In this document: in pieces, positions 9,401 through 16,494 of the stretch
How the letters are laid out: the number at the start of each line of letters is the position of its first letter
Position numbering within the stretch: position 1 is the first letter of the stretch
Source of the DNA: UMGS1498 sp900552335
GTDB lineage: Bacteria; Bacillota_I; Bacilli_A; RF39; UBA660
Length of the DNA: 45,543 nucleotides
Assembly (NCBI GenBank): GCA_902477075.1
Contig: CABSFU010000009.1
Coordinates: 1-45,543 of the forward strand
Direction of reading: 5' to 3'
Translations under genes and position numbers: made by a program
Notes under the pieces: generated by a model
The model's database searches: none
Seen by the model: the letters and a program-made list of their open reading frames with translations, nothing else
What the model was told of the DNA's origin: nothing

Positions 9401-9710
9401 AAAATTAGTAAAAAATCATATCTTAAATGTTACCAGAGGTGGTGTTACAATAGATGGAAGTAACATTTATCAAAATGAACCACTTTATACCTTTGTATTA
9501 ACACCAAGTAACATTAGTACCATTAGAAAATATAACCAAAGCCAAATTTCAAATGGTGGATATGCAGATTATGATTTAGATTGTAGAATAAGTAATTCTA
9601 AAGCATGTGTTAGTGAATTTATTCACAATACAGATTTATCAGGATTGACAAGTGGTTTATGTGCAAATGCAACAAGTAGAAGTAATTTCTATACTTGTTC
9701 AGGTGATTAG
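6450..9710 (+). CDS. Large secreted cysteine-rich protein with probable thioester (TQXA-type) adhesin domain
   Basis: This 1086-residue protein is exported by an N-terminal signal peptide (about 1-22, cleaved near VKA/LEAC). Residues 30-200 resemble a Gram-positive thioester adhesin domain: Cys81 in NAFCLDSG and Gln126 in VAQAALWLL are placed like the Cys and Gln that form an internal thioester able to bond covalently to host ligands. I count 49 cysteines. A charged, probably coiled-coil section lies around 465-600, with clustered cysteines (CKNACKTKACKNKC). Residues 865-970 hold three imperfect repeats, the first two built on CPxDxSIDLSxC. There is no LPXTG motif and no C-terminal membrane helix (the end is NFYTCSGD), so the anchor is unexplained. 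RBS AGGGGGTGA is strong. It sits 11 bases before the prepilin-like 9722 gene, suggesting it is a pilus-associated or secreted product. Confidence 0.8.
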   Translation: MKKIVLIFVSIFSFFYFENVKALEACTDTQIKDARVTLNVSVFAEGVSIPSLGRTASSGKANIYKMTMTNNSNGSTSNAFCLDSGKSARTGITYKIDHEVTSDKWKKLYQYGMEYKNDDQKYIVAQAALWLLREQKSWSLYLQSVAEDIYVNRHCETILRSYGLSETQAQNTCSTASTKDDSTNFIYSQVFRLCTAKGNCSSAKFIASGINNAVNHFNNYSKQYSGRLFYWVSTSGDYQAMLAPLTCGGEEVTPERRVCTDNSGRTHDYTDEYNACVLTGKTGAVCKSELDNKYCPSGKKYTVKTTGSDAVCTNSSSNVGSYHEYVEESSDGLAIPGKGEPEKVVSSYCNLYCLETTAQQIFPGNVRPSVSAGTYLIWPTSDATISSIYKNQYPLKFYGEKTCYVVMAGSENTVNKTNITTVYNTLTKDANSKNKYGSFARRTYEATRLGSGCESTYSNTSGVCKSSYDDYLSKKKSYEDYNNGSEYKNAVSSKEKKDKHNAEVSQCETDASNKENSCKNACKTKACKNKCPKASDANCGSSESTAAEERIIAKRNDLLKAYEEAEKVYNSCQTEKNACNDYTNAVNKVVSFANEVKACATYNLSCSGSSCELYNYATNIDLSWGDPEYGKTITDAELEKTKNYSSTVENNVSVTTSVSSSQGFSTIRSNTSRLITEVQGITNNRKVVMSVNVTYSLPTGDNLLYNYVVKRDNRVISQTSKPSGDSNYATIGFSNLPVSFDAKSSTPYNLTLSNIRFGDNGGQYSPNDYTCNYEATKATPSSCVCPTGTMNEGKDLSNIIIDKGFTCSEAQKTFCDTEPTTCPDDASIDLSSCLKDSDYFACYDKYCRSDDTKRKYCPEDSSIDLSACLNNHSYDTCYNLFCTGGINPGGYKCKNSLGVDGPMDITSCVMTKMSQGLSEAEAVDTCDALVCPLSGLRIIYRTISLENPFPSKLADAKITQTGLSVGMFNDNVKGRYPGTNWNDQKLVKNHILNVTRGGVTIDGSNIYQNEPLYTFVLTPSNISTIRKYNQSQISNGGYADYDLDCRISNSKACVSEFIHNTDLSGLTSGLCANATSRSNFYTCSGD

Positions 9711-9721
9711 AAAGGAGTACT

Positions 9722-10123
9722 ATGAAAGAGTCATTTTGGGGGATATTCATTATTATGTTAGGAGTAATTTCCATAGCTTTCATTTACTTCTTTCAAACAT
9801 ATACGAATACCGATGAACAAAATTATATTTTGTTAAAAGAAATTACAGAGGCTGCTATGTATGATGCTGTGGATTTAACTACATATAGAGCAACTGGAAC
9901 TGTTCGAATAGATAGAGAAAAATTCGTAGAAAATTTCTTAAGAAGATTTGCAGAAAGTGTAACTTTAGGTAATACATATGTTATTAAAATATATGATGTA
10001 AATGAGACACCTCCTAAAGTAAGCTTGCAAGTTTCAACAAAATTAAAATCGAATGTAACAAATGAAATTATGGAATTTGATATTGTAAATCGTTTAGATG
10101 CAATATTAGAAACCCCATATTAG
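9722..10123 (+). CDS. Short prepilin-like/TadE-like membrane protein
   Basis: This 133-residue protein has a six-residue N-terminus MKESFW followed by one hydrophobic helix (GIFIIMLGVISIAFIYFF) and a soluble C-terminal domain (LLKEITEAAMYDAVD, then FVENFLRRFAESV). The arrangement matches pseudopilins/TadE-like subunits, and the start MK[EQ][AS] is shared with three other genes at 13896, 14103 and 14560. It has no cysteines, unlike the others. It lies between the thioester protein and the CpaB-like gene with 10-15 base gaps and a good RBS (AAAGGAG). Exact family unknown; a minor pilin or assembly role is inferred. Confidence 0.65.
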   Translation: MKESFWGIFIIMLGVISIAFIYFFQTYTNTDEQNYILLKEITEAAMYDAVDLTTYRATGTVRIDREKFVENFLRRFAESVTLGNTYVIKIYDVNETPPKVSLQVSTKLKSNVTNEIMEFDIVNRLDAILETPY

Positions 10124-10136
10124 AAAGGAAAAAAAT

Positions 10137-10940
10137 ATGAATAATTTTGTAATTAGTTTTAAAAGATTTATAAAGAATAAAAATACCGTAACAATTATAG
10201 GAGTAGTAGCTGTTTTAATGATATTATATTTTGGATATCGTTACCAAATTAATAAAGCTACAAGTCCAGTAACAGGTATCCCTGTTGCAGCAGTAACAAT
10301 TCAACCAAGAACAAAAATAACAACAGATATGGTAGATACTGTTTCAGTAGCGCCTATCTTACTTCAATCAAATGTTTATCGTACAAAAGCACAAGTTATT
10401 GATAAATATTCAAATGTAAATACTGTTATTCCACAAGGAAGTATGTTTTACAAAGATACTTTAATATCAGAAAGCGAACTTCCAGATGCTGCTTTAATTA
10501 AGTTAGAAAGTGGACAAGTTCCTTACAACTTCCCTGTTAATATGGCAATGACATATTATAATTCTATTTATCCAGATAACTATATTGATATTTATATGAA
10601 GGCAGTTAACGAAAATGGAACATTAATGGTTGGAAAATTAATTGAAAATGTTAAAGTTTTAGCTGTAAAAGATTCACAAGGAAGACATGTATTTGAAAAT
10701 TCAGAAGAAACAAGAACACCAGCCGTTTTAATTTTTGGTGTTAGTGACGAATTAAATATTTTACTTAGAAAAGCAAGTTATATGAGTTCTTTCTCAGTAG
10801 TATTATTCCCAGTTCCACATGGTGTAAATGGAGCAGCTGAAGTAACTGGAGCTACTGCTGTAAGTTCACAAACATTAAAAGACTTTATAAATGCCAATAC
10901 TGTACCAAATGATGAATTAGTAACACCAGAAGGAGAATAA
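10137..10940 (+). CDS. cpaB: CpaB/RcpC-like SAF-domain pilus assembly protein
   Basis: This 267-residue protein has a single N-terminal membrane helix (about 19-35) and an SAF domain starting near 45 (GIPVAAVTIQPRTKITTDMV), the hallmark of CpaB/RcpC proteins of Tad/Flp pili and of related SAF pilus and flagellar chaperones. The rest (QVPYNFPVNM, DNYIDIYMKA) fits the extracytoplasmic CpaB core. In Gram-negatives CpaB works with the secretin; here there is no outer membrane, so a periplasm-side or wall-side assembly role is inferred. It lies 2 bases ahead of the TadA-type ATPase gene, the usual cpaB-tadA grouping. Confidence 0.8.
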   Translation: MNNFVISFKRFIKNKNTVTIIGVVAVLMILYFGYRYQINKATSPVTGIPVAAVTIQPRTKITTDMVDTVSVAPILLQSNVYRTKAQVIDKYSNVNTVIPQGSMFYKDTLISESELPDAALIKLESGQVPYNFPVNMAMTYYNSIYPDNYIDIYMKAVNENGTLMVGKLIENVKVLAVKDSQGRHVFENSEETRTPAVLIFGVSDELNILLRKASYMSSFSVVLFPVPHGVNGAAEVTGATAVSSQTLKDFINANTVPNDELVTPEGE

Positions 10941-10942
10941 GC

Positions 10943-12028
10943 TTGAATGATATGTTTTCATCTATTGACTTTGGGCCATTAGATGAGTATTTAAAAACAG
11001 ATGACATTACAGATATTTCTTACAGTAACGGTGGACAGATATGGTTAAAAACATTATCTAGAGGTATTTATAGGGTAGAAAATCCTAATTTAAATAATGC
11101 ATTTATGGAAAAATTAGCGTTTCAATGCGCCAATGTAATGGGTACAACATTTAATATGGCGCATCCTTTCCTTGATGCAGAAAGTGCTGAGTTGCGTCTT
11201 AATTTTGTCCATGATTCGATTGCTAAAAATGGAATTGCTTGTGTTGTTCGTAAGACACCAGCTAAAATCAGACTAGAAAAAGATAAATTAATCGAACAAA
11301 AATATGTTGATTTAGATATCCATGACTTTTTAATTAAATGTGTTATTGGACATTGTAATACCATTGTTTGTGGAGAAACGGGTAGTGGTAAAACAGAATT
11401 TGTTAAATATTTAGCAGCTCACACAAAAGAAGATGAAAAAATTATTACAATAGAGGATACATTGGAACTTCATTTGGATCGTATTTTTCCACATAGAGAT
11501 ATTGTTGCTATGAAAACAAATAACATTGCTTCCTATTCAGATGTGTTAGTTACTTGTATGAGACAAAACCCTAAATGGATTTTATTATCCGAAGTCAGAA
11601 GTGCGGAAGCAGTGCTTGCGGTTCGTAACTCTATTTCATCAGGACACTATATTTTATCAACAATTCATGCTGATAAAGCAAGTTCTATCCCAAATCGTAT
11701 GTATAGTTTGCTTGAAACAAATCAAGATTTGGATCAATTTTTAAAATCAATCTATCGTTATATTCAGTTAGGCGTTTGTATAAGAGGTTATCAAGATAAA
11801 GTAACAAAAAGATTTGTTCGTGAAATTGCTGAAGTAACAGAATTTTATGTAACAGAAGATAATCAACCAAAATACAACGTGATTTATAAAAAGAGTACCA
11901 GTGGAAAAGTGGAAAGAAGACATCCATCCAGCTATTTAATTGATTATTTAGATGCACAAGGTATTTCATTAAAACCAGATGAAATTTATGTTCCTGAAGT
12001 TAATGACAAAGTAGAAGAATTGTTTTAA
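10943..12028 (+). CDS. tadA: TadA/CpaF-family secretion ATPase
   Basis: This 361-residue cytoplasmic hexameric ATPase of the VirB11/TadA/GspE superfamily powers pilus assembly. Walker A is GETGSGKT (144-151), Asp-box region ITIEDTLEL (168-176), Walker B KWILLSEVR (211-219) with Glu217, and the His box ILSTIHAD (237-244). The N-terminal domain (LDEYLKTDDITDISYSNGG) is the CpaF-type sensor domain, and length is typical for a CpaF without extra domains. The start is TTG 10943, six bases after AGGAGA; the next candidate, ATG 10952, is spaced worse. Its neighbours (CpaB-like, TadB, TadC) favour TadA over VirB11, but as the only such ATPase in the block it might serve both the pilus and the secretion channel. 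Confidence 0.9.
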   Translation: MNDMFSSIDFGPLDEYLKTDDITDISYSNGGQIWLKTLSRGIYRVENPNLNNAFMEKLAFQCANVMGTTFNMAHPFLDAESAELRLNFVHDSIAKNGIACVVRKTPAKIRLEKDKLIEQKYVDLDIHDFLIKCVIGHCNTIVCGETGSGKTEFVKYLAAHTKEDEKIITIEDTLELHLDRIFPHRDIVAMKTNNIASYSDVLVTCMRQNPKWILLSEVRSAEAVLAVRNSISSGHYILSTIHADKASSIPNRMYSLLETNQDLDQFLKSIYRYIQLGVCIRGYQDKVTKRFVREIAEVTEFYVTEDNQPKYNVIYKKSTSGKVERRHPSSYLIDYLDAQGISLKPDEIYVPEVNDKVEELF

Positions 12029-12039
12029 AGGAGGATTAT

Positions 12040-12942
12040 ATGGAATTTATTATATTTGCTATAATCGCGTTCATTGCTATTTTTGTTCTTGCCTATCGAA
12101 ACAACAATGGCGGAAATGTTTATAAATATATTACAAAACAAGCAGGTGTTTTGTATGATAAATATGCACCATATTCTTATAAAGAAGTAAGAGAAAAAGT
12201 AAAAGCTCTAGGGCAAGAATATACAAAAAAACAGTATACTATTCAAATTTCTGTATTTGCCATTGCTTCTGCTGTAATTTCCTATTTGTATTTTTACAAT
12301 TTAATTGTTTCTATCGTATATGTAGCAATTTCAATTACAATTATTCCTTATTTAACATATTTAAGATGTAAAAGAATTTATAGTGAGTTTATTTTTGAGC
12401 AAATTCAAGTATATACAACTAACACCATTATGGAATTTGCTACCACACAATCTTTTGTTAAAGCATTAGAGGGTGTTTATCAGTCTGGTGTTTTAGAAGA
12501 TCCAGTAGCTAGCGATGTTAAAATGATGATTGATTTAGCTTATGAAAATGGTACGATTGAAGAATCTATTAACTACATGAACGCTAGATACGATTACTAC
12601 ATTGTTCGTAATATGCATCAAATTTTCTTACAAATTACCAATGAAGGTTCCAAAAATTCTTCTGAAGCACTTGAGAATATGTCGCTAGATATTGATATGC
12701 TAGTTGAAAATGTTTACCGTGATAGAATGGATAGAGCAGCTTTTCATAAGAAATTTTTACAGTTTGGTATTGTTTTGTATTTAATGGTTATGTTAGTTCA
12801 ATTTTTACTAGGACCAGAACAATATATTAATATGTTAGGAAACTGGGTTGTACAGGTTTTACTACATTTAATTATTATTGTTAACACATACTTCTTGTTA
12901 AGTGGTGAAAAATATTATAATGAGAATGTGGGGGCTGAATAA
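12040..12942 (+). CDS. tadB: TadB-like inner-membrane platform protein (T2SSF family)
   Basis: This 300-residue membrane protein has hydrophobic segments at the N-terminus (2-19), around 72-110 and near the C-terminus (about 240-290), flanking a cytoplasmic helical domain (TTNTIMEFATTQSFVKALEGV, NSSEALENMSLDID) typical of type II secretion F-domain proteins. In Tad systems TadB pairs with TadC as the platform on which TadA turns. The strong RBS AAAGGAGG follows tadA by a few bases, and its stop overlaps the tadC start (TAATG), implying translational coupling and equal dosage. Confidence 0.8.
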   Translation: MEFIIFAIIAFIAIFVLAYRNNNGGNVYKYITKQAGVLYDKYAPYSYKEVREKVKALGQEYTKKQYTIQISVFAIASAVISYLYFYNLIVSIVYVAISITIIPYLTYLRCKRIYSEFIFEQIQVYTTNTIMEFATTQSFVKALEGVYQSGVLEDPVASDVKMMIDLAYENGTIEESINYMNARYDYYIVRNMHQIFLQITNEGSKNSSEALENMSLDIDMLVENVYRDRMDRAAFHKKFLQFGIVLYLMVMLVQFLLGPEQYINMLGNWVVQVLLHLIIIVNTYFLLSGEKYYNENVGAE

Positions 12943-13727
12943 TGGAATTTATATTAATTGCAATTATTATTCTATTTGTTTTGGAATATACTAAAAAAAT
13001 TGATACTAAAAAATTCATTGGTGAGGCAGAACCATATTTTAGATTTCTAATGGAAGATGATTATAAATTTTTACTTAGTGTAAGATATGGTGATGATGTA
13101 GACGTCAATCAATTATTCAGCATTCGTGTACGCAATGGTGTTGTTACGATTGTTGTATTAGTATTTGTATTTTTACTTTCTAATTTTTCATTTATAAATT
13201 TATTACTTTCATTTATTGCTGGATATTTAATTTTTAAACAGCCATATATGAAATTACAAAAATATTATAAAAATAATTTGTCAAAAATTGATCAAATGTT
13301 ACCATATTATTTGAAAAGTTTGGAAATATTAGTTCAACATTATACTGTGCCAGTAGCGCTTCGTAAATCAATAGATACAGCACCTGAAATTTTTAAAAGT
13401 GGACTTACTACTTTAGTAGAAAAAATTGAAGCTGGTGTTTCAACTGTTGATCCCTATATGGATTTTGCTAAAGAATATCCAGTAAGGGACTCTATGCGTA
13501 TGATGAGACTTTTATATCGTTTAGGATTAGGTTCCCAAGAAAATAAACAAGAACAATTACTATTATTTTCAAGAACCGTTTCAACTCTTCAAAATAAAGC
13601 ACGTGAACAAAAATATAAAGAACGTTTAGATAAAATGGAAAATAAAACAATGCAGATGTTAATGGTTACTGGTGGTGGTATTTTGTTATTACTACTATAT
13701 GCTATGATGTCTATGATGAACTTTTAA
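12942..13727 (+). CDS. tadC: TadC-like inner-membrane platform protein (T2SSF family)
   Basis: This 261-residue partner of TadB has hydrophobic segments near 2-15, 68-100 and 238-258. The cytoplasmic helical domain contains KIDQMLPYYLKSLEILVQHY and PVALRKSIDTAPEIF, followed by RMMRLLYRLGLGS, the usual T2SSF pattern. It begins one base inside the tadB stop codon. A hairpin terminator (13726-13745) starts at its own stop, closing the first pilus transcription unit before the separately promoted prepilin genes. Confidence 0.8.
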   Translation: MEFILIAIIILFVLEYTKKIDTKKFIGEAEPYFRFLMEDDYKFLLSVRYGDDVDVNQLFSIRVRNGVVTIVVLVFVFLLSNFSFINLLLSFIAGYLIFKQPYMKLQKYYKNNLSKIDQMLPYYLKSLEILVQHYTVPVALRKSIDTAPEIFKSGLTTLVEKIEAGVSTVDPYMDFAKEYPVRDSMRMMRLLYRLGLGSQENKQEQLLLFSRTVSTLQNKAREQKYKERLDKMENKTMQMLMVTGGGILLLLLYAMMSMMNF

Positions 13728-13745
13728 GAGCTTTGCTCTTTTTTT
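13726..13745 (+). terminator. Terminator after tadC
   Basis: AAGAGC-TTT-GCTCTT stem (13726-13731 / 13735-13740) with the T run continuing to 13745; it overlaps the tadC stop codon. Confidence 0.8.
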
Positions 13746-13795
13746 GTGAATAAGTTTTATTGTTTAAAAAGGTATTTTTAATTATTTACAACGAT

Positions 13796-13824
13796 TTTAC
13801 ATATTTTATGGCTATAAATATATT
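13796..13824 (+). promoter_or_regulatory. Upstream tandem promoter (P1) of the prepilin genes
   Basis: TTTACA (13796-13801), 17-base spacer, TATATT (13819-13824), located between the tadC terminator and the prepilin start. Confidence 0.55.
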
Positions 13825-13828
13825 ATGT

Positions 13829-13857
13829 TTGATAAAATAAAAAAAAGGTGTTATACT
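13829..13857 (+). promoter_or_regulatory. Proximal promoter (P2) of the prepilin genes
   Basis: TTGATA (13829-13834), 17-base spacer, TATACT (13852-13857) with an extended TGT just before the -10. A long GGGTGGTGA RBS precedes ATG 13896. Confidence 0.7.
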
Positions 13858-13895
13858 AATATTGTATAAATAGATAATGTTGGGTGGTGAATTAA

Positions 13896-14087
13896 ATGAA
13901 AGAAGCAGCTGGAGAAGCAAACATGACAGTTGTTACTATTATTTTGATTGGTGTTATTGTAGCAATTGCTACACCAATTGTTAATAGTATGATGACTAAT
14001 ACAAAAAATAGAACTGATTGTATGAATAATGGTGGAGTTTGGGACAGCAGTTCTAATTCATGCAAAGATGCTGGTTATGCAGCATAG
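13896..14087 (+). CDS. Small Flp-like prepilin, candidate major pilin
   Basis: This 63-residue protein has the short leader MKEAAG, one hydrophobic helix (VVTIILIGVIVAIATPIV) and a small exposed tail with two cysteines (DCMNNGGVWDSSSNSCKD) that could form a disulphide loop. Size and layout match Flp-type major pilins of Tad systems (about 50-80 residues), although the usual Glu five residues after the cleavage Gly is not obvious. It is the first gene after a terminator and two tandem promoters, with a strong RBS, as expected for an abundant subunit. Cleavage after Gly6 and the identity of the peptidase are inference; no TadV/PilD is encoded in the window. Confidence 0.7.
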   Translation: MKEAAGEANMTVVTIILIGVIVAIATPIVNSMMTNTKNRTDCMNNGGVWDSSSNSCKDAGYAA

Positions 14088-14102
14088 TGAGTAGGTGTTG
14101 AT

Positions 14103-14552
14103 ATGAAACAAGCAATTGGTAGTATTCCAATGTATAATATCATTATTGTTTTTATTGTAATAACTTTTGCCTTTTTATCAGCAACTTTAAGTTATATGAA
14201 AGCTTTTAGAGTAAATGGAAGAATTGCGAAAGCATTAGAAAATTATGAAGGTTATAATTCTTTATCTGATGAAGAAATTACAAATACATTATCTTCTATT
14301 GGTTATCGTATAGCAGAACCTGGTAGTTTTGAATGCCCTATTAAAAATGGACAAAGTGCAGTAGCAGCTTTGGATAAAAAAAATCATTATTATTGTATTT
14401 ATGAATACCATAATTATAATAGCAGTAGTGTTAAAACAAAGTATTTTAATTATGGTGTATTAACTTACATATTTGTTGATTTACCATTAGGATTTGATTT
14501 TAAACTTCCAGTTTATTCTGAAACAGAGAAAATCTTTGAATTTACAGAGTAG
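14103..14552 (+). CDS. Prepilin-like minor pilin, paralogue of the 14560 gene
   Basis: This 149-residue protein has leader MKQAIG, a hydrophobic helix (about 10-30) and an exposed domain containing LSSIGYRIAEPG, ECPIKNGQ and YCIYEYH. The same order (DIGYRIS, SCPTRNG, YCIYAYS) occurs in the next gene, so the two are paralogues; two conserved cysteines probably pair. In Tad loci such TadE/TadF-like proteins are minor pilins. It follows the candidate major pilin by 15 bases with RBS AGGTGTTGAT, so it is likely co-transcribed. Family-level identification is uncertain. Confidence 0.65.
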   Translation: MKQAIGSIPMYNIIIVFIVITFAFLSATLSYMKAFRVNGRIAKALENYEGYNSLSDEEITNTLSSIGYRIAEPGSFECPIKNGQSAVAALDKKNHYYCIYEYHNYNSSSVKTKYFNYGVLTYIFVDLPLGFDFKLPVYSETEKIFEFTE

Positions 14553-14559
14553 GTGAATT

Positions 14560-15018
14560 ATGAAAGAAGCGTTTGGAAATGCCTTTATTATGGGGCTGGT
14601 TATTACTTTTATTATTATTTTTATGCTTTTTTTTGCAACATCTACTAGTTATACAAAAGCTTTTAAGGTAAAAAATAAAATAGTTGAAATACTGGAAAAA
14701 CATGATGATATTTTAAATGAATCGTCATCTACTTCAGGAAGATTAAGAAGCGATGTAGAAGAAGAAATTAATGCAGTATTGAGTGATATTGGTTATCGCA
14801 TTAGTCCAACGCCAAATTCTTGTCCTACTAGAAATGGTGTAGAAGCAGTTACAAAATCAATGACTGCTAATTACGAATATTGTATTTATGCTTATTCTAC
14901 TACTAAAGGTCCATATTATGGTGTAACAGCCTATATGTATTACGAAATCCCTGTAATAGGCGCTAAACTTCGTTTTCCTGTATATGGTGAAACCAAAATT
15001 AATGGTATTTTAGGATAA
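14560..15018 (+). CDS. Prepilin-like minor pilin, paralogue of the 14103 gene
   Basis: This 152-residue protein has leader MKEAFG, a hydrophobic helix (about 9-28, rich in Ile/Phe) and an exposed domain with a charged helix (KNKIVEILEKHDDIL), then DIGYRIS, SCPTRNG and EYCIYAYS. It shares its architecture and cysteine pair with the 14103 product; they end alike too (FKLPVYSETEK versus LRFPVYGETKI). RBS AGGTGA is just upstream and the gap to its neighbour is 7 bases. The tandem pair suggests a heterodimeric minor-pilin unit, by analogy with TadE/TadF; this is inference. Confidence 0.65.
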   Translation: MKEAFGNAFIMGLVITFIIIFMLFFATSTSYTKAFKVKNKIVEILEKHDDILNESSSTSGRLRSDVEEEINAVLSDIGYRISPTPNSCPTRNGVEAVTKSMTANYEYCIYAYSTTKGPYYGVTAYMYYEIPVIGAKLRFPVYGETKINGILG

Positions 15019-15029
15019 GGAGGGACAAA

Positions 15030-16037
15030 ATGAATGTAGTTATTTCTAATAAATATCAATCGATGATTGAATCTTTAAATTTGGATGTTATTAAATCATT
15101 AAATGGTGAATTTGAAGTAGAAGAGATTATTAATCAATTCCAAAATTTTTTCTATCAAAGAATGATATTGGATATTACTGCACTTAAAAATTATCGAGAT
15201 ATTAGGACTCTTCAAAAATTGTCAATTTCTCTTGATATGGATAAATTAATTTTATTAATAGATGATACAACTGATGATGGATCTGGAACTTATCTGTCTA
15301 AATTAATATCTATGGGAATTTACAATTTTACAAAGAATGCAGAAGGAATTTTATATTTATATAATAATCCTAATTCTTATCGTGATGTAGCGCATATTCA
15401 ACAACTAGATATGGAACCAGTTACACATGAAGAAGTTGTTGTAGAAAAATATGAAAATACAGTTCCTACTGGTCCTAGAATTATCGGTATTAAAAATATA
15501 ACAAAACAATCTGGCGCTACTACATTGACTTATATGATTAAAAATCAATTGAAAGAAAATTATTCTGTGGTAGCTATTGAAGTAAATAAAAGTGATTTCA
15601 GATATTTTAATGACAAAGATTTAGTTTCTACAACTAATTTTGAAGTAGGAAATACTATTACTAAATATTCGGATCATGATGTTATTTTATTAGATATTAA
15701 TGATTCTAAACAAGCAGAAGAATTATGCCAGGATGTTATTTATTTAATAGAGCCATCTATTATTAAATTAAATAAATTAATGCTAGTTAATAGCAATATA
15801 TTTAAAACATTAAAAGATAAAAAAGTAATTTTGAATCAAAGTTTATTAAGTTCAAAAGATGTTTTAGATTTTGAATATGAATCTGGTTTGAAAATTTATT
15901 ATAATATGCCACCTTTAGATGAAAGAGAAAAAAGCATTTACGCTTTAAATACTTTCTTAGTTCGATTAGGCTTTTCTAAACAAAAAAGTGAAGAACAAGA
16001 AAAAAAGAAGAGTATCCTTGGCATATTTGGAAAATAA
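15030..16037 (+). CDS. cpaE: CpaE/MinD-like protein with degenerate P-loop
   Basis: This 335-residue protein has an N-terminal half (1-120) that looks like a pseudo-receiver (LILLIDDTTDDGSG, LISMGIYNFTKN). Its C-terminal half is MinD/ParA-like, beginning PRIIGIKNITKQSGATTLTYM (149-169). In MinD the P-loop is KGGxGKT; here it reads KQSGATT, so the nucleotide-binding lysines are partly lost, as happens in CpaE proteins. Later VILLDIND and KLMLVNS fit the switch strands. In Tad systems CpaE helps localise the apparatus. It follows the minor pilins with RBS GGAGG. ATP hydrolysis is doubtful. Alternative: an unrelated P-loop remnant. Confidence 0.65.
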   Translation: MNVVISNKYQSMIESLNLDVIKSLNGEFEVEEIINQFQNFFYQRMILDITALKNYRDIRTLQKLSISLDMDKLILLIDDTTDDGSGTYLSKLISMGIYNFTKNAEGILYLYNNPNSYRDVAHIQQLDMEPVTHEEVVVEKYENTVPTGPRIIGIKNITKQSGATTLTYMIKNQLKENYSVVAIEVNKSDFRYFNDKDLVSTTNFEVGNTITKYSDHDVILLDINDSKQAEELCQDVIYLIEPSIIKLNKLMLVNSNIFKTLKDKKVILNQSLLSSKDVLDFEYESGLKIYYNMPPLDEREKSIYALNTFLVRLGFSKQKSEEQEKKKSILGIFGK

Positions 16038-16038
16038 G

Positions 16039-16067
16039 TTGACAAACAAAGAAAAATAAAGTATTAT
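16039..16067 (+). promoter_or_regulatory. Strong promoter of the VirB2-like gene
   Basis: A perfect TTGACA (16039-16044), 17-base spacer and TATTAT (16062-16067) start immediately after the preceding stop codon. Confidence 0.8.
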
Positions 16068-16077
16068 ATGTGTATAA

Positions 16078-16098
16078 ATTGCTTGTATAATAAGCAAT
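16078..16098 (+). promoter_or_regulatory. 5'-UTR hairpin before the VirB2-like gene
   Basis: Perfect 7-bp inverted repeat ATTGCTT (16078-16084) / AAGCAAT (16092-16098), directly followed by RBS AGAGGAGG. It lies just downstream of the predicted transcription start, so it would cap the mRNA 5' end; a stabilising role is inferred. Confidence 0.6.
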
Positions 16099-16114
16099 AG
16101 AGGAGGTTTTTGAA

Positions 16115-16480
16115 ATGTTAAATATTTTATCATGTACCATTGGTGGAGTTAATTGGTCTGATTCTCAAATGGCTATGATTCCCAATATCACATCTCTTGT
16201 TGTTACTTTAATAAAAGTAGCGATTCCTATTATATTAATTATTATGGGAATGCTAGATTTATCTAAGGCTGTTATGAGTAATGATGAAAAAGAAATGAAA
16301 GGGGCTCAAACAAAATTAATCAAAAGGGTTATCTATGCTGTTTTAGTTTTCTTAGTAGTTTCAATCGTTCAATTGGTCTTTGGAGCTTTGGGAGCTGAAG
16401 GTGTTAACAGTGGTAATAGCGGTGCTTCAATATCAGGATGTATTTCTTGCTTTGTTAATGGCGCTGAATCTTGTAAATAA
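16115..16480 (+). CDS. VirB2/TrbC-like pilin-type hairpin protein
   Basis: This 121-residue protein has two membrane helices (about 25-49 and 71-91) separated by a charged loop (SNDEKEMKGAQTKLIKR), the topology of VirB2/TrbC pilins and of similar small T4SS proteins in Gram-positives. Both ends contain cysteines (SCTIGG; CISCFVNGAESC). No cleavable signal peptide is evident. The gene has its own consensus promoter, a 5' hairpin, the strong RBS AGAGGAGG and a strong terminator after it, so it is an independently and probably highly expressed unit. The hairpin is homologous in appearance to the C-terminal hairpin of the next gene. Confidence 0.7.
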   Translation: MLNILSCTIGGVNWSDSQMAMIPNITSLVVTLIKVAIPIILIIMGMLDLSKAVMSNDEKEMKGAQTKLIKRVIYAVLVFLVVSIVQLVFGALGAEGVNSGNSGASISGCISCFVNGAESCK

Positions 16481-16494
16481 TATAAATATAAAAG

